DNA of 14,996 nt from Bifidobacteriaceae bacterium (GTDB lineage Bacteria; Actinomycetota; Actinomycetes; Actinomycetales; WQXJ01), in the NCBI GenBank assembly GCA_031279575.1, contig JAITIG010000081.1, forward strand, positions 1-14,996, written 5' to 3'. Made by a program: the position numbers and the translations under genes. The notes beneath the pieces were generated by a model that had not been told where the DNA came from, did no database searches, and saw only the letters and a list, made by a program, of their open reading frames with translations. Of the stretch, positions 1 to 6,815 are shown piece by piece (position 1 is the stretch's first letter; every line of letters begins with the position of its first letter).

Positions 1-849
1 GGGCGGGCGGGTTCTTTGGCCGAGGCGCTGTTCGAGGCCGACCCCATCGCGGGCCCCTGCGCCAACGCGCCCAGCGACACCGAACTGGCCGCGCTCCTGG
101 CCCGCGGCGGCCTGCCCGCCTACGCCTTGGCCGAGCCCCCGCTGAGCCCGGGCCAGTTGAGCCTGGCGGTGCGGGCCGACACGCTCGGCCTGCTCTCCGA
201 GACCATTCTGCCGGGCGAGAACCTGAACGCCATCACCGCCCGCTCAATCCTGGACGCGATGGCGCGCCGCCCCGGCGGGATTGTCAACCTGTCCAAGACG
301 GGCGCGGCCCTTCACCTCGACCAGCGCACTGTGGCCCGCTACCTGGGGCTGCTGGAGCGGCTTTTCTTGGTCTGGTGGCTGCCGAATCTGGCGACCGAGC
401 CAGGGCGCCAGTCCGCCGCCAGATCGAAAGCGCATCCGGTGGACACCTCGATTTCGGTCGAATCGCTGGGCCGCGCCGGGGCCGCGCCGGCCGAGTCGCC
501 GCAGCTGCTCGGGCCTTTGATTGAGAGCCACGTCGCCAACCAGGTCCGGGCCGCCGCCACCTGGGCTGGCGAACCGCCCGACTTGTTCTACTGGCGCCAG
601 CCCGGCAACCGCCCCGCCGAGGTCGACCTGGTGCTGCGCGACGCGGGCGGTCGCTTGGTCGGAGTCGAGGTCAAGAACACCACCCGGGTGGGGCCGGATG
701 ACTTGCGCGGCCTGCGCTCCTTGGACCGAGACCGCCCGATCCACCGGGGATTCCTGGTCTACCGCGGCGCCCAAACCCTCCAAGTGGACCGCTCCACCTG
801 GGCCGTGCCCCTGGCCGCCTTCGCCCGCGGCGACTGGTTCGCCTGCTGA
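1..849 (+). CDS. AAA-family ATPase with DUF4143 domain, C-terminal part (5' end outside window)
   Basis: The reading frame is open from base 1, so the gene is 5'-truncated; about 282 residues are visible and the N-terminal AAA ATPase domain (Walker A/B) must lie to the left. What remains looks like the C-terminal half of the ATPase/DUF4143 family: a GGLP motif after the ATPase core, a helical winged-helix-like stretch ([14 protein letters not shown]), a KAHPVDTSI segment corresponding to the family's K-x-Y-x-x-D-T-G strand, and then a PD-(D/E)XK-like core with EVD at 619-627 and EVK at 667-675. The family is widespread in bacteria and archaea; its biological role is mostly unknown, although the nuclease-like core is typical. 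It is followed by rpmB on the same strand 98 nt later, and rpmB has its own promoter candidate. The TTG at 16 is not the real start. The family call is firm; function is not. Confidence 0.8.
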   Translation, partial: GRAGSLAEALFEADPIAGPCANAPSDTELAALLARGGLPAYALAEPPLSPGQLSLAVRADTLGLLSETILPGENLNAITARSILDAMARRPGGIVNLSKTGAALHLDQRTVARYLGLLERLFLVWWLPNLATEPGRQSAARSKAHPVDTSISVESLGRAGAAPAESPQLLGPLIESHVANQVRAAATWAGEPPDLFYWRQPGNRPAEVDLVLRDAGGRLVGVEVKNTTRVGPDDLRGLRSLDRDRPIHRGFLVYRGAQTLQVDRSTWAVPLAAFARGDWFAC

Positions 850-859
850 GCCATGCGCT

Positions 860-888
860 TTGGCGGCGCCTGGCCCATGCGTTAGGCT
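860..888 (+). promoter_or_regulatory. Candidate sigma-70-type promoter of rpmB
   Basis: A -35-like TTGGCG (860-865) and a -10-like TAGGCT (883-888) are separated by 17 nt, the optimal spacing. The predicted start near 895 would give a leader of about 53 nt before the rpmB start. The -35 matches the consensus at 4 of 6 positions and the -10 fits the actinobacterial TANNNT pattern. Found by eye only. Confidence 0.45.
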
Positions 889-947
889 GTGCGGGTTGCC
901 CGCGCCTTGAGCGGGCGCGTCCCTTTTCAGCTAACAGGAGTGTGAAC

Positions 948-1133
948 GTGTCTGCCAAGTGTGAAATCTGCGGCAAGGGGCCCGGCTTCGGGTACAACGT
1001 GTCCCACTCGCACCGTCGCACCAAGCGGCGTTGGAACCCCAACATCCAGCGGGTCCGCGCCGTGGTCAACGGCGCGCCGAAGCGCCTGCGCGTCTGCACC
1101 CGCTGCATCAAAGCAGGCAAAGTCACCCGCTAG
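948..1133 (+). CDS. rpmB: 50S ribosomal protein L28 (zinc-ribbon form)
   Basis: This 61-residue protein is the large-subunit ribosomal protein bL28. The sequence starts [20 protein letters not shown], then has the basic [13 protein letters not shown] stretch and [15 protein letters not shown] at the C terminus, all typical of L28. Cys5/Cys8 and Cys50/Cys53 form two CxxC pairs, so this is the zinc-binding (C+) version; many actinobacteria also carry a C- paralogue used under zinc starvation, and none is visible here. The GTG at 948 was preferred over an in-frame GTG at 942 because AGGAG at 936-940 lies 7 nt from 948 but only 1 nt from 942. It stands alone on the plus strand, convergent with thiL. 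Confidence 0.96.
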   Translation: MSAKCEICGKGPGFGYNVSHSHRRTKRRWNPNIQRVRAVVNGAPKRLRVCTRCIKAGKVTR

Positions 1134-1149
1134 CGCCCCGACTGCTTGT

Positions 1150-1230
1150 ATGCGTCGGCTGACAAGTCGCAAAGCGCTGGCCGGGGCGGTCGCGTTGATC
1201 GCCGCGGCGCTGTTCGAGATTGGTCTGTGA
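1150..1230 (+). CDS. Possible 26-residue hydrophobic small ORF
   Basis: An ATG ORF in the rpmB-thiL gap would encode 26 residues: a basic start (MRRLTSRKA) followed by about 17 mostly hydrophobic residues (LAGAVALIAAALFEIGL), resembling a short single-pass membrane peptide. It begins 16 nt after the rpmB stop. There is no Shine-Dalgarno sequence in front of the ATG, and in DNA this GC-rich such short Ala/Leu-rich frames arise by chance. It could equally be a decayed signal-peptide remnant. Listed because it is the only content I can describe in this gap besides the hairpin. Confidence 0.12.
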   Translation: MRRLTSRKALAGAVALIAAALFEIGL

Positions 1231-1314
1231 GGGCGCGGGGTCTTGCCCTTCGGCGCTGGCGGTGGGCGCCTTGGTGACGCGGCGCGTGAGCAAGGGCCAA
1301 TGGCGCAAGAAGCC

Positions 1315-1329
1315 GGCCGCGGCGCGGCC
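1315..1329. terminator. GC-rich hairpin between convergent rpmB and thiL (possible bidirectional terminator)
   Basis: GGCCGCG and CGCGGCC flank a single G, giving a perfect inverted repeat (a practical stem of 5-6 bp with a 3-5 nt loop). It begins 18 nt after the thiL stop codon on the minus strand and is about 180 nt after rpmB. No long T tract follows on either strand (ACTTGTTGGTT on plus, GGCTTCTTG on minus), so termination activity is uncertain. Confidence 0.3.
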
Positions 1330-1347
1330 GCGGACTTGTTGGTTCAA

Positions 1348-2640
1348 TTAGGCGCCAGGCCTGCGTATATGGTCCCAACCCAAGTCGCCCGGGGCGCCTT
1401 GCCAAAGGCCGTCCGGCGCGTCCGCCGCGCGTCCGCCCAGGGCCGATGGCGGCAGGCCCGCCACAGCCACCGCGCCGCGGGCGGGCGGCGGGGCGGGGGG
1501 CCGCCCCGGGGCAGGCGGCGGGGGGGCCATGGCCTCGACCCGGCCCAGCGGCAGCCAGCCGGGCGGCAACTCGGCCCGCGGCGGGAAGGCGGCCAGCAGG
1601 GCGTGGTCCTCGCCGCCGCCCAGCACCCATTCCCAAACGTCGCCGCCAAGCTCGGCCGCCAACGGCTCCAAGGCCGCCGCGGCCCGGGCCAGCGCCGGCC
1701 AGCCGGCCTCCAACACCAGGCGCACCGCGGAGGCCTGGGCCATCCGCCAAGCGTCCCTGACCAGCCCGTCCGAGACATCCAACATGGCCGTGGCGCCCGC
1801 CCTGGCGGCCTCGGCGCCCGCCCCGACGGGCGGCTGCGGCCGCAAATAGGCCCCCACCGCGGCGATGGCGAAGCCAAGCGCGCCGCCCACCGGGGGGACC
1901 AGGCCAGGCGCCAGCACCTGATCCGGCCCGCGCCGCTCCAAGTAGGCCAGCCCCGCCGCCGAGGCGCCCAAACCGAGCACCGGCGGCCAGCCAAACGACA
2001 AGCCGGCCGCGTCCCGCAGCGCCAGCTGGTCGCCGGGCCTGGCGCCCGCGCGCCTCACCGGCGGCCGGCCGCCCAAATCCCCCAGCACCGTGCCGCAGGC
2101 CACCACCAGCGGGCCGGCCGTCAAATCCCCGCCAACCACTCCCGTCCCGCAAGCCGCGCAGAAAGCGCCCAAGCCCCGGGCGAAATCCCGCCCCCACTCC
2201 CCCGCGATCAGCTCCGGCGGGCCGGACAACGCCACCACCAGGGCGCGCGGCGCCGCGCCCACCGCGGCGGCATCGGCCAGGTTTTGGGCCGCCACCCGCC
2301 AGCCCACGTCCTCCCCCCGGGACCAGTCGAGCCGGAAATGCACGCCCTCCACCAGCATGTCGGTGGACACCGCCACCCGGCCGTCGGCGAAGCGCACCAC
2401 CGCCGAATCGTCCCCGGGGCCGAGCTCGGTGGCCTCCCCGGCCGGCAGCAGCGGGAAAATCCCCGCCAGGACGCCGTCCTCGCTGGCCGCACCGCCCGCC
2501 TCCCGGCCCGGCCCGCGCCTGGCACCCCACCCGCCGCCGGTTCCGTCCCCGCCAGCGCCGCCGCCGGTTCCGTCCCCGCGAGCGCCGCCGCCGGTTCCCT
2601 CCCCGCCGGCGCCGCCCGCAGCCCGGCGGCCGGCGCTCAC
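1348..2640 (-). CDS. thiL: Thiamine-monophosphate kinase
   Basis: ThiL phosphorylates thiamine monophosphate with ATP to give thiamine pyrophosphate, the last step of the cofactor pathway, in the cytosol. Family motifs appear in order: GPGDDSAVV (about residues 74-82), STDMLVEGVHF (92-102), AAQNLADAAAVGA, GGDLTAGP, MLDVSDGLVRD, GEDHALL and a terminal GWDH. The 430-residue product is longer than the usual 320-350 because of an N-terminal Gly-rich extension of about 53 residues containing a 9-residue repeat (residues 11-37), and a Pro/Ala-rich insert near the C terminus. The GTG at 2640 overlaps the ddl TGA by 4 nt, has AAGGG 5 nt upstream, and no other ATG, GTG or TTG occurs in frame before the conserved domain, so the extension is probably translated. 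Translationally coupled to ddl. Confidence 0.93.
   Translation of the reverse strand: MSAGRRAAGGAGGEGTGGGARGDGTGGGAGGDGTGGGWGARRGPGREAGGAASEDGVLAGIFPLLPAGEATELGPGDDSAVVRFADGRVAVSTDMLVEGVHFRLDWSRGEDVGWRVAAQNLADAAAVGAAPRALVVALSGPPELIAGEWGRDFARGLGAFCAACGTGVVGGDLTAGPLVVACGTVLGDLGGRPPVRRAGARPGDQLALRDAAGLSFGWPPVLGLGASAAGLAYLERRGPDQVLAPGLVPPVGGALGFAIAAVGAYLRPQPPVGAGAEAARAGATAMLDVSDGLVRDAWRMAQASAVRLVLEAGWPALARAAAALEPLAAELGGDVWEWVLGGGEDHALLAAFPPRAELPPGWLPLGRVEAMAPPPPAPGRPPAPPPARGAVAVAGLPPSALGGRAADAPDGLWQGAPGDLGWDHIRRPGA
2531..2611. repeat. Three tandem copies of a 27-nt repeat inside thiL
   Basis: Copies lie at 2531-2557, 2558-2584 and 2585-2611. The first two differ at one base and the third at a few. 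The unit is nine codons long, so copy-number change would keep the thiL frame. On the coding (minus) strand it gives a repeat of the form G-(E/D)-G-T-G-G-G-(A/W)-(R/G) in the ThiL N-terminal extension. Confidence 0.93.
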
Positions 2641-3770
2641 CGCAGCCCTTGGGGGCGGGCCAGCGCCAACTCGATCAACTCGGTCACCAACTCGGTGTAG
2701 CCCAAGCCGCTCGCCGCCCACATCCGGGGGTACTGGGAGATCGGGGTGAACCCCGGCATGGTGTTGATCTCGTTGACAGTCAGCTGGGCCAGCGGCGCCG
2801 CCTCCGGGTCGTAGAAGAAATCGACCCGCGCCAACCCCTCCGCGCCGATGGCGTGGAAAGCCGCCACCGCCGTGGCCCGCACCGCCTCGACCACCTCGGC
2901 CGGCAAATCGGCCGGGCAGCGCAGCTGGGCCGCCGCCGCGTCCAGGTACTTGGCCTCGAAGTCGTAGAACTCGTGGCCGCCGCCCACCACAATCTCCGAG
3001 GGCAGGGAGGCGCGGGCCGGCGCCGCCCCCGGCGAGCCCAGCACGGCGCATTCGATCTCGCGGCCGCGCACCGCCTTTTCCACCAGCACCCTTGGGTCGA
3101 CCGCCGCCGCCCGCCCGATGCCGCCCGCCAGGGCGCCGGGTTGCGCCACCCGCGTGATCCCCAGCGACGAGCCCGCCCGGCAGGGTTTGACAAACAGCGG
3201 GAAGCCCATCTCCCCGGCCCGCTCCAGCACCGCCCCGGGCGCCTGGGACCACTCGGCCGGGGTGATCACCGTGTAGGGCGCCACCTGCAGCCCGTGCGCC
3301 TCCAGGACGCATTTGGCGTAACCCTTGTCCATCGCCACCGCGCTGGCCAGCACCCCAGAGCCGACATAGCGCTGGTCGGTCAGCTCGAGCAGCCCCTGAA
3401 CCGTCCCATCCTCCCCGAACGGGCCGTGGAACAGCGGGAAGACGGCATCGACCGGCCCCAGCGAGGTGACGTGGGCGGCATCGTGCAGCAAACGCCACTC
3501 GCGGGCGCCAACCGCCTGCGGGGGCAGCACCTGCGGGCCGTCGGCGCAAACCTCAGGCAGGCGGCCGTCCGCAATTCTGAGCCGCTCCGGGGCGTCCGGG
3601 GCCAGCCGCCAGCGGCCGTCGCGGGTGACGCCCACCGGGATGGGCTCAAACCGCCGCCGGTCGATCGCCTCCAGGATGGACCCGGCCGTCAGGCAGCTGA
3701 TCGAGTGCTCGCCCGAGCGGCCGCCGAACAGCAGCACGACGCGTTTGCGGGGGGACTTGGGCTGTTTCAT
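2637..3770 (-). CDS. ddl: D-alanine--D-alanine ligase
   Basis: Ddl joins two D-alanines with ATP to make the dipeptide that ends the peptidoglycan stem peptide; it acts in the cytosol. The 377-residue product shows the ATP-grasp ligase motifs: FGGRSGEHSIS (15-25), HGPFGEDGTVQG (115-126), AMDKGYAK (146-153), FVKPCRAGSSLGI (193-205), EFYDFEAKY (267-275), ARVDFFYD (314-321) and NEINTMPGFTPISQYP (333-348). The omega-loop Lys-Tyr of EAKY is kept; in E. coli DdlB the equivalent Tyr216 favours D-Ala over D-lactate, so D-Ala-D-Ala is the expected product. The ATG at 3770 was preferred to an upstream in-frame GTG at 3800 because the extra residues (ARRPVALRA) are not family-like and would run into the divergent gene's promoter. 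thiL follows with a 4-nt overlap. Confidence 0.96.
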   Translation of the reverse strand: MKQPKSPRKRVVLLFGGRSGEHSISCLTAGSILEAIDRRRFEPIPVGVTRDGRWRLAPDAPERLRIADGRLPEVCADGPQVLPPQAVGAREWRLLHDAAHVTSLGPVDAVFPLFHGPFGEDGTVQGLLELTDQRYVGSGVLASAVAMDKGYAKCVLEAHGLQVAPYTVITPAEWSQAPGAVLERAGEMGFPLFVKPCRAGSSLGITRVAQPGALAGGIGRAAAVDPRVLVEKAVRGREIECAVLGSPGAAPARASLPSEIVVGGGHEFYDFEAKYLDAAAAQLRCPADLPAEVVEAVRATAVAAFHAIGAEGLARVDFFYDPEAAPLAQLTVNEINTMPGFTPISQYPRMWAASGLGYTELVTELIELALARPQGLR

Positions 3771-3778
3771 CGCCCTCA

Positions 3779-3784
3779 AGGCTA
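3779..3784 (-). promoter_or_regulatory. -10-like TAGCCT of ddl, probably a leaderless start
   Basis: Read on the minus strand, TAGCCT ends 8 nt before the ddl ATG, so a transcript would begin at or next to the start codon. The short GAGGG between them could alternatively act as a ribosome binding site if transcription starts further upstream. Its expected -35 position falls on the -10 of the divergent gene. Confidence 0.35.
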
Positions 3785-3802
3785 CCGGGCGGCGGGCCAC
3801 AG

Positions 3803-3808
3803 TAGGCT
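3803..3808 (+). promoter_or_regulatory. -10-like TAGGCT of the PLP-enzyme gene, probably a leaderless start
   Basis: TAGGCT ends 6 nt before the ATG at 3815 and only GGGGCC lies between, with no Shine-Dalgarno sequence. This spacing is what leaderless actinobacterial transcripts show. No clear -35 hexamer is present. Confidence 0.4.
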
Positions 3809-3814
3809 GGGGCC

Positions 3815-4981
3815 ATGTCTCACGCCCTCCCCTCCCCCTCCGAACTGTCGCCGCAGACCCTGGCCGTGGCCGCCGGCCGCCCCCGCTGGGAGCAGGGAGC
3901 CCCGGTCAACACCCCGGTGACGCTCAGCTCCACCTTCATCTCGCGGGGCCAGCCGGAACCCGGCGAGGCCTCCTACGCGCGCTACGACAACCCCTCCCAC
4001 CACGCCGCCGAGGAGGTGCTCGGCCTGTTGGAGGGCGGCTCGCAGCCGGCCGTCCTGTTCGCCTCCGGCATGGCGGCCATCGACGCGGCCTTCTCCCTGG
4101 TGCCGCCCGGCGGCCGCCTGGTGGTGCCAACCCACGCCTACAACGGCACCCTGGCCCTGGCCCAGCAGCTGGCCGCCCAGGGGCGCGTCCGCCTCTCCCT
4201 GGTGCCGATCGACCAGACCGAGGCCGTGGTGGCGGCGCTGGGCGGCGGCGGCGGGTCCGCCCCAGCCTCCTTGCTGTGGATCGAGACGCCCACCAACCCG
4301 CTCTTGGAAGTGGCCGACGCCGCCCGCCTGACCCAGGCCGCCCGCGCCGTCGGCTGCCTGGTGGCGGCCGACAACACACTGGCCACACCGCTGGGGCAGC
4401 GGCCGCTCGACTGGGGCGCCGACTTGGTGGTCCACTCGGCGTCGAAATACCTTGGCGGCCACAGCGACCTGATCGGCGGGGCGGTGGCGCCCGCCTGCGA
4501 CGAGCACCTGGGCGCGCTGCGCGACTTCCGCCGCGTCCACGGCGCCACGCCGTCCGCTTTCGACGCTTTTCTGCTGCTGCGCGGCCTCAGGACGCTGCCG
4601 CTGCGGATGGAGCGGGTCAACGCCTCGGCCGCCACCCTGGCCCGGCGCCTCGAAAGCCACCCGGCGGTGGCCAAAACCCACTACCCGGGCCTGGAGTCGC
4701 ACCCGGCGGCGGCGCTGGCCAAAAGCCAGATGACCGGCGGCGCCGGCGGGGTCATCGCGATCGAGGTGCGCGGCGGGGCGGGAGAGGCGGACCAGGTCGC
4801 GGCGCGCACCCGCCACTGGGCGCCCGCCACCTCGCTAGGCGGGGTCGAGTCGATGCTGGAACGGCGCCGGCGCTGGCCCGGCGAGTTCGCGGACGTGCCG
4901 GAGAACCTGATCCGCCTGTCGGTCGGGATTGAAAACGTGGACGATTTGTGGCGCGACCTGGACCACGCCCTGGGCGCCTGA
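3815..4981 (+). CDS. Cys/Met-metabolism PLP-dependent enzyme (cystathionine gamma-synthase/lyase-like)
   Basis: A 388-residue fold-type I pyridoxal-phosphate enzyme of the trans-sulfuration family, which makes or cleaves cystathionine or related thioethers in sulfur amino-acid metabolism. Visible motifs: YARYDNPSHHAAEEVLGLLEGG (in two parts, YARYDNPS then a helix), FASGMAAIDA, WIETPTNPLLEV, AADNTLATP, the PLP lysine in HSASKYLGGHSDLIGG (Lys211), and near the C terminus ATSLGGVESMLE followed by LIRLSVGIENVDDLW. Length is normal for the family (about 380-400). Motifs cannot decide between MetB-like synthase, CGL-like lyase and O-acylhomoserine sulfhydrylase activity. It is divergent from ddl and convergent with gpsA, so it is a single-gene unit inserted in an otherwise minus-strand envelope block. 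The first ATG is used; no SD is present. Confidence 0.88.
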   Translation: MSHALPSPSELSPQTLAVAAGRPRWEQGAPVNTPVTLSSTFISRGQPEPGEASYARYDNPSHHAAEEVLGLLEGGSQPAVLFASGMAAIDAAFSLVPPGGRLVVPTHAYNGTLALAQQLAAQGRVRLSLVPIDQTEAVVAALGGGGGSAPASLLWIETPTNPLLEVADAARLTQAARAVGCLVAADNTLATPLGQRPLDWGADLVVHSASKYLGGHSDLIGGAVAPACDEHLGALRDFRRVHGATPSAFDAFLLLRGLRTLPLRMERVNASAATLARRLESHPAVAKTHYPGLESHPAAALAKSQMTGGAGGVIAIEVRGGAGEADQVAARTRHWAPATSLGGVESMLERRRRWPGEFADVPENLIRLSVGIENVDDLWRDLDHALGA

Positions 4982-4988
4982 GACTCAG
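4978..4988. repeat. 11-bp palindrome holding both convergent stop codons
   Basis: CTGAG-A-CTCAG is a perfect inverted repeat. The plus-strand TGA of the PLP-enzyme gene (4979-4981) and the minus-strand TGA of gpsA (4987-4985) lie symmetrically in its two arms. The stem is too short and lacks a T tract, so it is not a convincing terminator. Confidence 0.85.
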
Positions 4989-6013
4989 CCGGTCGCGCCG
5001 GTGGGCCAGGCCAGGTAGCGCGAGCCCTCCGAGCGGAACGGGCGCGCCAGCAGCTCCCGGCCCATGTCCGCCACCGGCATGCCCTGGTGCAGCACCGCCA
5101 CGGCGCTGTTGGTGATGGGCACGTCCACCCCCCGCTCCTGGGCCAGCGCTTGGGCCGCCAGGCAGGATTCGACCGCCTCGGCCGTCCCGCCCACCGCCGC
5201 CACCGCCGCCGCCACCGTGGCGCCGCGGCCCAGCTGCTCGCCCACGCGGTGGTTGCGCGAGAGGGGGGACAGGCAGGTGGCGACCAGATCGGCGATGCCC
5301 GCCATGCCGGCGAAGGTCTCCAAATCGGCGCCCAAGGCCAAGCCGAGGCGGGTCATCTCGGCCAAACCGCGGGTCATCAGCGTGGCGGCGGTGTTCAAAC
5401 CGAACCCCATGGCTTGGGCCGCCCCAACGGCCAAGGCCACAATGTTTTTCAGCGCCCCGGCGATCTCCACCCCGATCAGGTCCGGGTTGGTGTAGGGCCG
5501 CAGGTAGGGGGCGGCGATGGCGCCGGCCAGCGCCCTGGCCACGGCCTCGTCGGCGCAGGCCACCACGGTGGCGCTGGGCTGGCGCAGGATCAGCTCGCCG
5601 GCCAGATTCGGCCCCGAGACGGCGGCGACGCGCTCTGGGGGGAGGTTTGCGGCATCGGCCAGGACTTGCGACATGCGCCGACCGGAGGCCACCTCGATGC
5701 CTTTGCTGAGCGAGGCCACCACCGCCTGGGGCGGTATCAGCGCCGCCAACTCCGCCACCGCCCGCCCGGCCCGCTGCGCGCCCAGGGCGACAGCCACAAA
5801 ATCAGCCCCCGCCAGCGCCCGGGCGGGCTCGACGCAACCCTCCAGGGGCGGCAGGGCCACACCCGGGTAGTTGCGCGGGTTGGAACCCGCGCTCAGCGCC
5901 CGCGCCAATGCGGCGTCCCTGGTCAGCACCCTGACCTCGGAGCCGGCGTCGGCGCAGATCTGGGCGAAGGCGGTCCCCCAGGCGCCGCCGCCGACCACCG
6001 CCACCCGGGCCAT
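4985..6013 (-). CDS. gpsA: Glycerol-3-phosphate dehydrogenase [NAD(P)+]
   Basis: GpsA reduces dihydroxyacetone phosphate to sn-glycerol-3-phosphate, the backbone for phospholipids, in the cytosol. The 342-residue product has the N-terminal dinucleotide loop VVGGGAWGTAFA (6-17), SLSKGIE (101-107, Lys104), SGPNLAGE (133-140), the catalytic Lys189 in GALKNIVALAVG, LMTRGLAEM, and AGIADLVATC followed by SRNHRVG, all diagnostic. The usual P-(S/A)-Q after the fourth strand of the Rossmann domain reads G-A-Q here, a mild deviation. The ATG directly abuts the plsC stop (TAGATG), with AAGGCGGGG just upstream inside plsC as a probable ribosome site; the two genes therefore form an operon that supplies and acylates glycerol-3-phosphate. 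Confidence 0.96.
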   Translation of the reverse strand: MARVAVVGGGAWGTAFAQICADAGSEVRVLTRDAALARALSAGSNPRNYPGVALPPLEGCVEPARALAGADFVAVALGAQRAGRAVAELAALIPPQAVVASLSKGIEVASGRRMSQVLADAANLPPERVAAVSGPNLAGELILRQPSATVVACADEAVARALAGAIAAPYLRPYTNPDLIGVEIAGALKNIVALAVGAAQAMGFGLNTAATLMTRGLAEMTRLGLALGADLETFAGMAGIADLVATCLSPLSRNHRVGEQLGRGATVAAAVAAVGGTAEAVESCLAAQALAQERGVDVPITNSAVAVLHQGMPVADMGRELLARPFRSEGSRYLAWPTGATG

Positions 6014-6730
6014 CTAGGCCCCGCCTTGGGCGGCGAACTGGTTGTAGGGCTCGGCTGGGGGCGTCTCGCCGCGCAACTCCGCCACCATCGCGGTCAGGGC
6101 GCCCATCAGGCGCTCGGTGCCAACCCGGGCGGCGGCCGCCCGGTCCTCCCAGGCGGCCAGGTCGCTCAGGTCCAGCGGCGGCCCCAGCTGCAGCGCCACC
6201 TTGGTGGGCGGGAACAGGCGCAGCTTCTTGGTGTGGTACGGCAAGATGCGCTGCGCCCCCCACTGGGCCAGCGGGACCAGCGGGCAGCCGGTGGCAAGCG
6301 CCAAGCGGACCGCCCCGGGGCGCCCCCGCATGGGCCACTGCCGCGGGTCGCGCGTCACAGTGCCCTCCGGGTAGACCAGCACCACCCGGCCCGCCCGGAT
6401 CGCGGCCTCCCCGCCGTCCAGCGCCGCGGCGGCTTGGGCTGTGCCGCGCCGGACCGGGATCATGCCCATGGCGCGCATGGCCGGCCCCAGCACCGGCACC
6501 CGGAAGAGCGACTCCTTGGCCAGCACCTGCGGCGGCCTGGCCCACCAGGAGAGCAGTTTGATCACCACCAGGAAGTCGATGTTCGACAGGTGGTTGGCCG
6601 CCACCACGTAGCCGCCGGCCTGGGGCAGGTGCTCCCGGCCGCGCCAAGTCTTGCGCGTCAGCAGCGTCGCGATGGGCGCCAATATGGCGACGGCCACCTT
6701 GTAGGTGAAAGGGACGGCTGGTTTTCGCAC
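6014..6730 (-). CDS. plsC: 1-acyl-sn-glycerol-3-phosphate acyltransferase (PlsC/LPLAT family)
   Basis: This 238-residue enzyme is expected to transfer an acyl chain to lysophosphatidate to give phosphatidate at the inner face of the membrane. The four LPLAT motifs are present: NHLSNID (HX4D, His47 and Asp52), GMIPVRRG (89-96), VYPEGTVTRD (119-128, with the EGT triad) and CPLVPLAQWGAQ. A hydrophobic N-terminal stretch (AVAILAPIATLL, 13-24) probably anchors it. The GTG at 6730 is chosen because a TANNNT hexamer lies 6 nt upstream and no nearer start precedes the conserved domain. It sits directly before gpsA. Actinobacteria often have several paralogues, so the exact acyl acceptor is inferred. 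Confidence 0.93.
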   Translation of the reverse strand: MRKPAVPFTYKVAVAILAPIATLLTRKTWRGREHLPQAGGYVVAANHLSNIDFLVVIKLLSWWARPPQVLAKESLFRVPVLGPAMRAMGMIPVRRGTAQAAAALDGGEAAIRAGRVVLVYPEGTVTRDPRQWPMRGRPGAVRLALATGCPLVPLAQWGAQRILPYHTKKLRLFPPTKVALQLGPPLDLSDLAAWEDRAAAARVGTERLMGALTAMVAELRGETPPAEPYNQFAAQGGA

Positions 6731-6736
6731 CCGGCC

Positions 6737-6742
6737 ATGTTA
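6737..6742 (-). promoter_or_regulatory. -10-like TAACAT of plsC-gpsA, probably a leaderless start
   Basis: On the minus strand TAACAT ends 6 nt before the plsC GTG at 6730, with only GGCCGG between, so a transcript would start at the initiation codon. It lies in the 85-bp gap after murA and would give plsC-gpsA its own promoter. No clear -35. Confidence 0.4.
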
Positions 6743-6815
6743 GCGGCTCCCCCGCCCCCGGCCCGCCGCGGCGCGTCCGCCCGGCGCGCGAGCTGGCGCC
6801 CCGGCGGGCGCGGGG

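Noticed and set aside
1243..2700. Very long open frames on the strand opposite thiL, ddl, gpsA, murA and the LtaS/sulfatase-like gene
   Set aside because: They are Arg/Gly/Pro/His-rich translations antisense to clear genes. High GC removes stop codons, so such shadows are expected; none shows a family motif.
2641..3549. Upstream extension of the thiL frame through the ddl gene
   Set aside because: The frame is open but lies over ddl in another phase and is low-complexity; the GTG at 2640 overlapping the ddl stop is the natural start.
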